Source: Christensenellaceae bacterium (lineage in GTDB: Bacteria; Bacillota; Clostridia; Christensenellales; Aristaeellaceae). From it: a stretch of DNA of 64,000 nt. The DNA lies in assembly GCA_022510815.1 (NCBI GenBank), contig JAFLST010000001.1:67259-131258 (forward strand), given 5' to 3'. Below, one piece after another: positions 62,270-64,000 of the stretch. The first letter of the stretch is position 1, and every line of letters starts with the position of its first letter. The notes beneath the pieces are model-generated. The model made no database searches, had not been told where the DNA came from, and saw only the letters and a list, made by a program, of their open reading frames with translations. The translations under genes were made by a program, and so were the position numbers.

Positions 62270-63319
62270 ATGAGAAAGATCGGCGTACTCACCTCCGGCG
62301 GCGACGCGCCCGGCATGAATGCCGCTGTCATGTCCATTGCCCGGAGCGCCGCGAAGTATGGCATGCCTCTGGTGGGCATCAAGCGTGGCTATAACGGCCT
62401 GCTGCGCAAATCGACCAGCCTTGGCGACGACCTGCAGGAGCTGCAGCTCGACACCGTGCTGGATATCGCTGACCAGCCCGGCACCTATCTGCGTACCGCT
62501 CGCTGCCTTGAGTTCCTCGACCCCATGTGGCGCGAGGTGGCCGTCTCCACCCTGCGGGCCATGGAGATTGACGGTCTGGTCGTCATCGGCGGCGACGGTT
62601 CCTTCCAAGGCGCAAGGCTCCTGTGTGAGATGGGCATCCCCTGCATCGGCATCCCCGGCACCATCGACAATGACCTTGCTTATACCGAGATGACCCTCGG
62701 CTATGAGACCGCCGTGCAGGTCTGCACTGAGGCCATCCGTTCTATCCGCGCCACTTCCCGCTCCCATGACAGGCCCCATGTGGTCGAGTGCATGGGCCGC
62801 CACTGCGGCGATATCGCCTTGAAGGCCGCCTGCGCCACCGGCTCTGAGATTGTCGTGGTGCCCGAGGTGCCGTGGAGCGTCGAGGAAGTCGCTGCCAAGC
62901 TCAACCGTCAGATAGCCAAGGGCAACACCCGCGCCACCATCGTGCTGGCTGAGGGCTGCTGGGAATCCATGGCGCCCTTCGACATGTATCACTTCCTGAC
63001 CAGCCACGGCAAGGAGTGCTTCGAGGGCGAGCCCATGAGCGCCAACCGTTTCGCCTCCACCATGAAGCGCATGTGCGGCATGGTCGAGGTGCGCTCCACC
63101 GTCGTCGGCTATACCCAGCGCGGCGCGCTCCCCGTGGCCAAGGACAGCGCCTTCGCCTTTGAGGCTGGCAATCTGGCCGTGCGACTCCTGCGGGACGGCG
63201 TCAGCAATCAGGTCATTGGCGTCAAGGAGGGCAAGGTCTTCTACACGCCCATCGAGGATGCGCTCAAGGCCAAGAAGAACTTCCGCCGTGATCTCTACGA
63301 TCTGGTCAACGAGATGTAA
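62270..63319 (+). CDS. pfkA: ATP-dependent 6-phosphofructokinase
   Basis: 349 residues. Nucleotide loop TSGGDAPGMNA, GYNGLL, GGDGSFQGA (Gly in the place that would be Asp in PPi enzymes, so ATP is the likely donor), catalytic GTIDNDL, and the substrate motif MGRHCGD. Commits fructose 6-phosphate to glycolysis. Ribosome binding site AAAGGAGAG precedes the ATG. Confidence 0.94.
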   Translation: MRKIGVLTSGGDAPGMNAAVMSIARSAAKYGMPLVGIKRGYNGLLRKSTSLGDDLQELQLDTVLDIADQPGTYLRTARCLEFLDPMWREVAVSTLRAMEIDGLVVIGGDGSFQGARLLCEMGIPCIGIPGTIDNDLAYTEMTLGYETAVQVCTEAIRSIRATSRSHDRPHVVECMGRHCGDIALKAACATGSEIVVVPEVPWSVEEVAAKLNRQIAKGNTRATIVLAEGCWESMAPFDMYHFLTSHGKECFEGEPMSANRFASTMKRMCGMVEVRSTVVGYTQRGALPVAKDSAFAFEAGNLAVRLLRDGVSNQVIGVKEGKVFYTPIEDALKAKKNFRRDLYDLVNEM

Positions 63320-63338
63320 GCTATCTATGTATCCGACC

Positions 63339-63372
63339 CAAGGGGATGCCTGTGCGCATCCCCTTTCCTTTT
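63339..63372 (+). terminator. Terminator of pfkA
   Basis: AAGGGGATG (63340-63348) pairs with CATCCCCTT (63357-63365), then TCCTTTT. Confidence 0.82.
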
Positions 63373-63387
63373 CAAGAAAGGCGCCGC

Positions 63388-64000
63388 ATGAAACGAACAG
63401 ACTATGCGCAGATCGAGCGCTTCATGCTCGACTGTATGAAGGACAGCGCTCACGACCGGGAGCATGTTTATCGGGTGCTCTACGGCGCGCTGGAGATCGC
63501 GAAGACAGAACCTGACGCCAACCTCGACGTGCTCGTTGCCGCCTGCCTGCTGCACGATATCGGGCGAAAGGAGCAGTTTGAAACCCCTGCCCTCGACCAT
63601 GCGCTGGTCGGCGGAGAAAAAGCCTGCCGTTTCCTGATCTCGCAGGGCTATGACGAGGCTTTTGCCGCCCATGTCCGTGGCTGCATCGAGACTCACCGCT
63701 TCCGCAAAAGCCGTCCGCCGGAGAGCATCGAGGCGAAGATTCTCTTTGATGCCGATAAGCTGGACGCCACGGGAGCTGTCGGCATCGCGCGGACCATGAT
63801 GTATTCCGGCGCCACCGGCAGACCCATCTACACGCGGCTTGCGGATGGGTGCATCTCCGACGGCGCCCTGAGCGACGAGCCTTCCTTCTTCCATGAGTAT
63901 CGCTTCAAGCTGGCGAAGCTCTACGACCGCTTCTACACGGCGGAGGGCGCACGGCTGGCACAGGAGCGCAGAGCCATCGCCATGGCCTACTATGACGCGC
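63388..64000 (+). CDS. HD-domain phosphohydrolase, 5' part
   Basis: The first 204 codons are in the window; the gene runs off the end. The HD motif is LLHDIGRKE (His-Asp), with upstream HDREHVYRV and downstream CIETHRF giving further metal histidines, and FDADKLDATG providing the last Asp. Close to the YedJ group of metal-dependent nucleotide or phosphate hydrolases. ATG at 63388 after AAAGG. Substrate unknown. Confidence 0.85.
   Translation, partial: MKRTDYAQIERFMLDCMKDSAHDREHVYRVLYGALEIAKTEPDANLDVLVAACLLHDIGRKEQFETPALDHALVGGEKACRFLISQGYDEAFAAHVRGCIETHRFRKSRPPESIEAKILFDADKLDATGAVGIARTMMYSGATGRPIYTRLADGCISDGALSDEPSFFHEYRFKLAKLYDRFYTAEGARLAQERRAIAMAYYDA

Overview
The window is a GC-rich (roughly 60%) chromosomal segment from an anaerobic low-branching Bacillota, most probably a Clostridia-type gut or rumen bacterium. 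The evidence is the gene content: class III ribonucleotide reductase (NrdD/NrdG), several 2[4Fe-4S] ferredoxins, lactate dehydrogenase, a sodium-type F-ATP synthase, the darA-holB-ricT and rpsO-pnp-M16 peptidase blocks, and a RuvX/DUF1292 pair. I would not name a genus. Genes are densely packed, with strong Shine-Dalgarno sequences, sigma-70/A type promoters and many intrinsic terminators. High GC produces long antisense ORFs over most genes; these were discarded.

Layout. 1-6.4 kb: tail of a YgiQ radical SAM protein, a TetR-GNAT pair with a twin operator, a P-type cation ATPase behind a yybP-ykoY (manganese) riboswitch with a terminator, two iron-sulfur proteins and L-lactate dehydrogenase. 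6.5-13.5 kb: complete F-type ATP synthase operon (atpI-like, B, E, F, H, A, G, D, C), with Na+-type c-subunit residues and a short epsilon. 13.6-24.5 kb: ferredoxin-fused aldo/keto reductase, an ABC exporter under an HTH-AbrB regulator, ComM, a 1403-residue double glycosyltransferase, YraN, RNase HII and RbgA. 24.7-29 kb: argCJBD, then a kinase of unknown substrate. 30-34 kb: small metabolic and repair genes. 34.4-37.2 kb: ricT, holB, darA. 37.3-38.1 kb: seven tRNA genes. 38.1-41.4 kb: nrdG and nrdD.

41.4-48 kb: corA with a leader that looks like a translation-coupled attenuator (a 25-codon leader ORF overlapping a terminator), XRE regulators, a zinc-ribbon protein behind another long terminator hairpin, a DUF3048 protein, a PdaC-like deacetylase, and RuvX fused in frame to DUF1292. 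48-52.5 kb: M16 peptidase, a structured intergenic element, pnp and rpsO. 52.5-59.6 kb: an apparent five-gene operon (GH127-like protein, DusB, three large secreted proteins of unknown function). 59.6-64 kb: Gfo/Idh oxidoreductase, M18 aminopeptidase, phosphofructokinase and an HD-domain protein cut by the window edge.

Themes. Metal homeostasis is controlled by RNA leaders at two loci (Mn riboswitch before the ATPase; candidate Mg/peptide attenuator before corA), and a third, unidentified leader precedes the zinc-ribbon gene. Energy metabolism combines glycolysis (pfkA, ldh), ferredoxins and a Na+-coupled ATP synthase. The most original candidates are the corA leader, the zinc-ribbon leader, the RuvX-DUF1292 fusion with an internal ribosome binding site, and the three secreted proteins.
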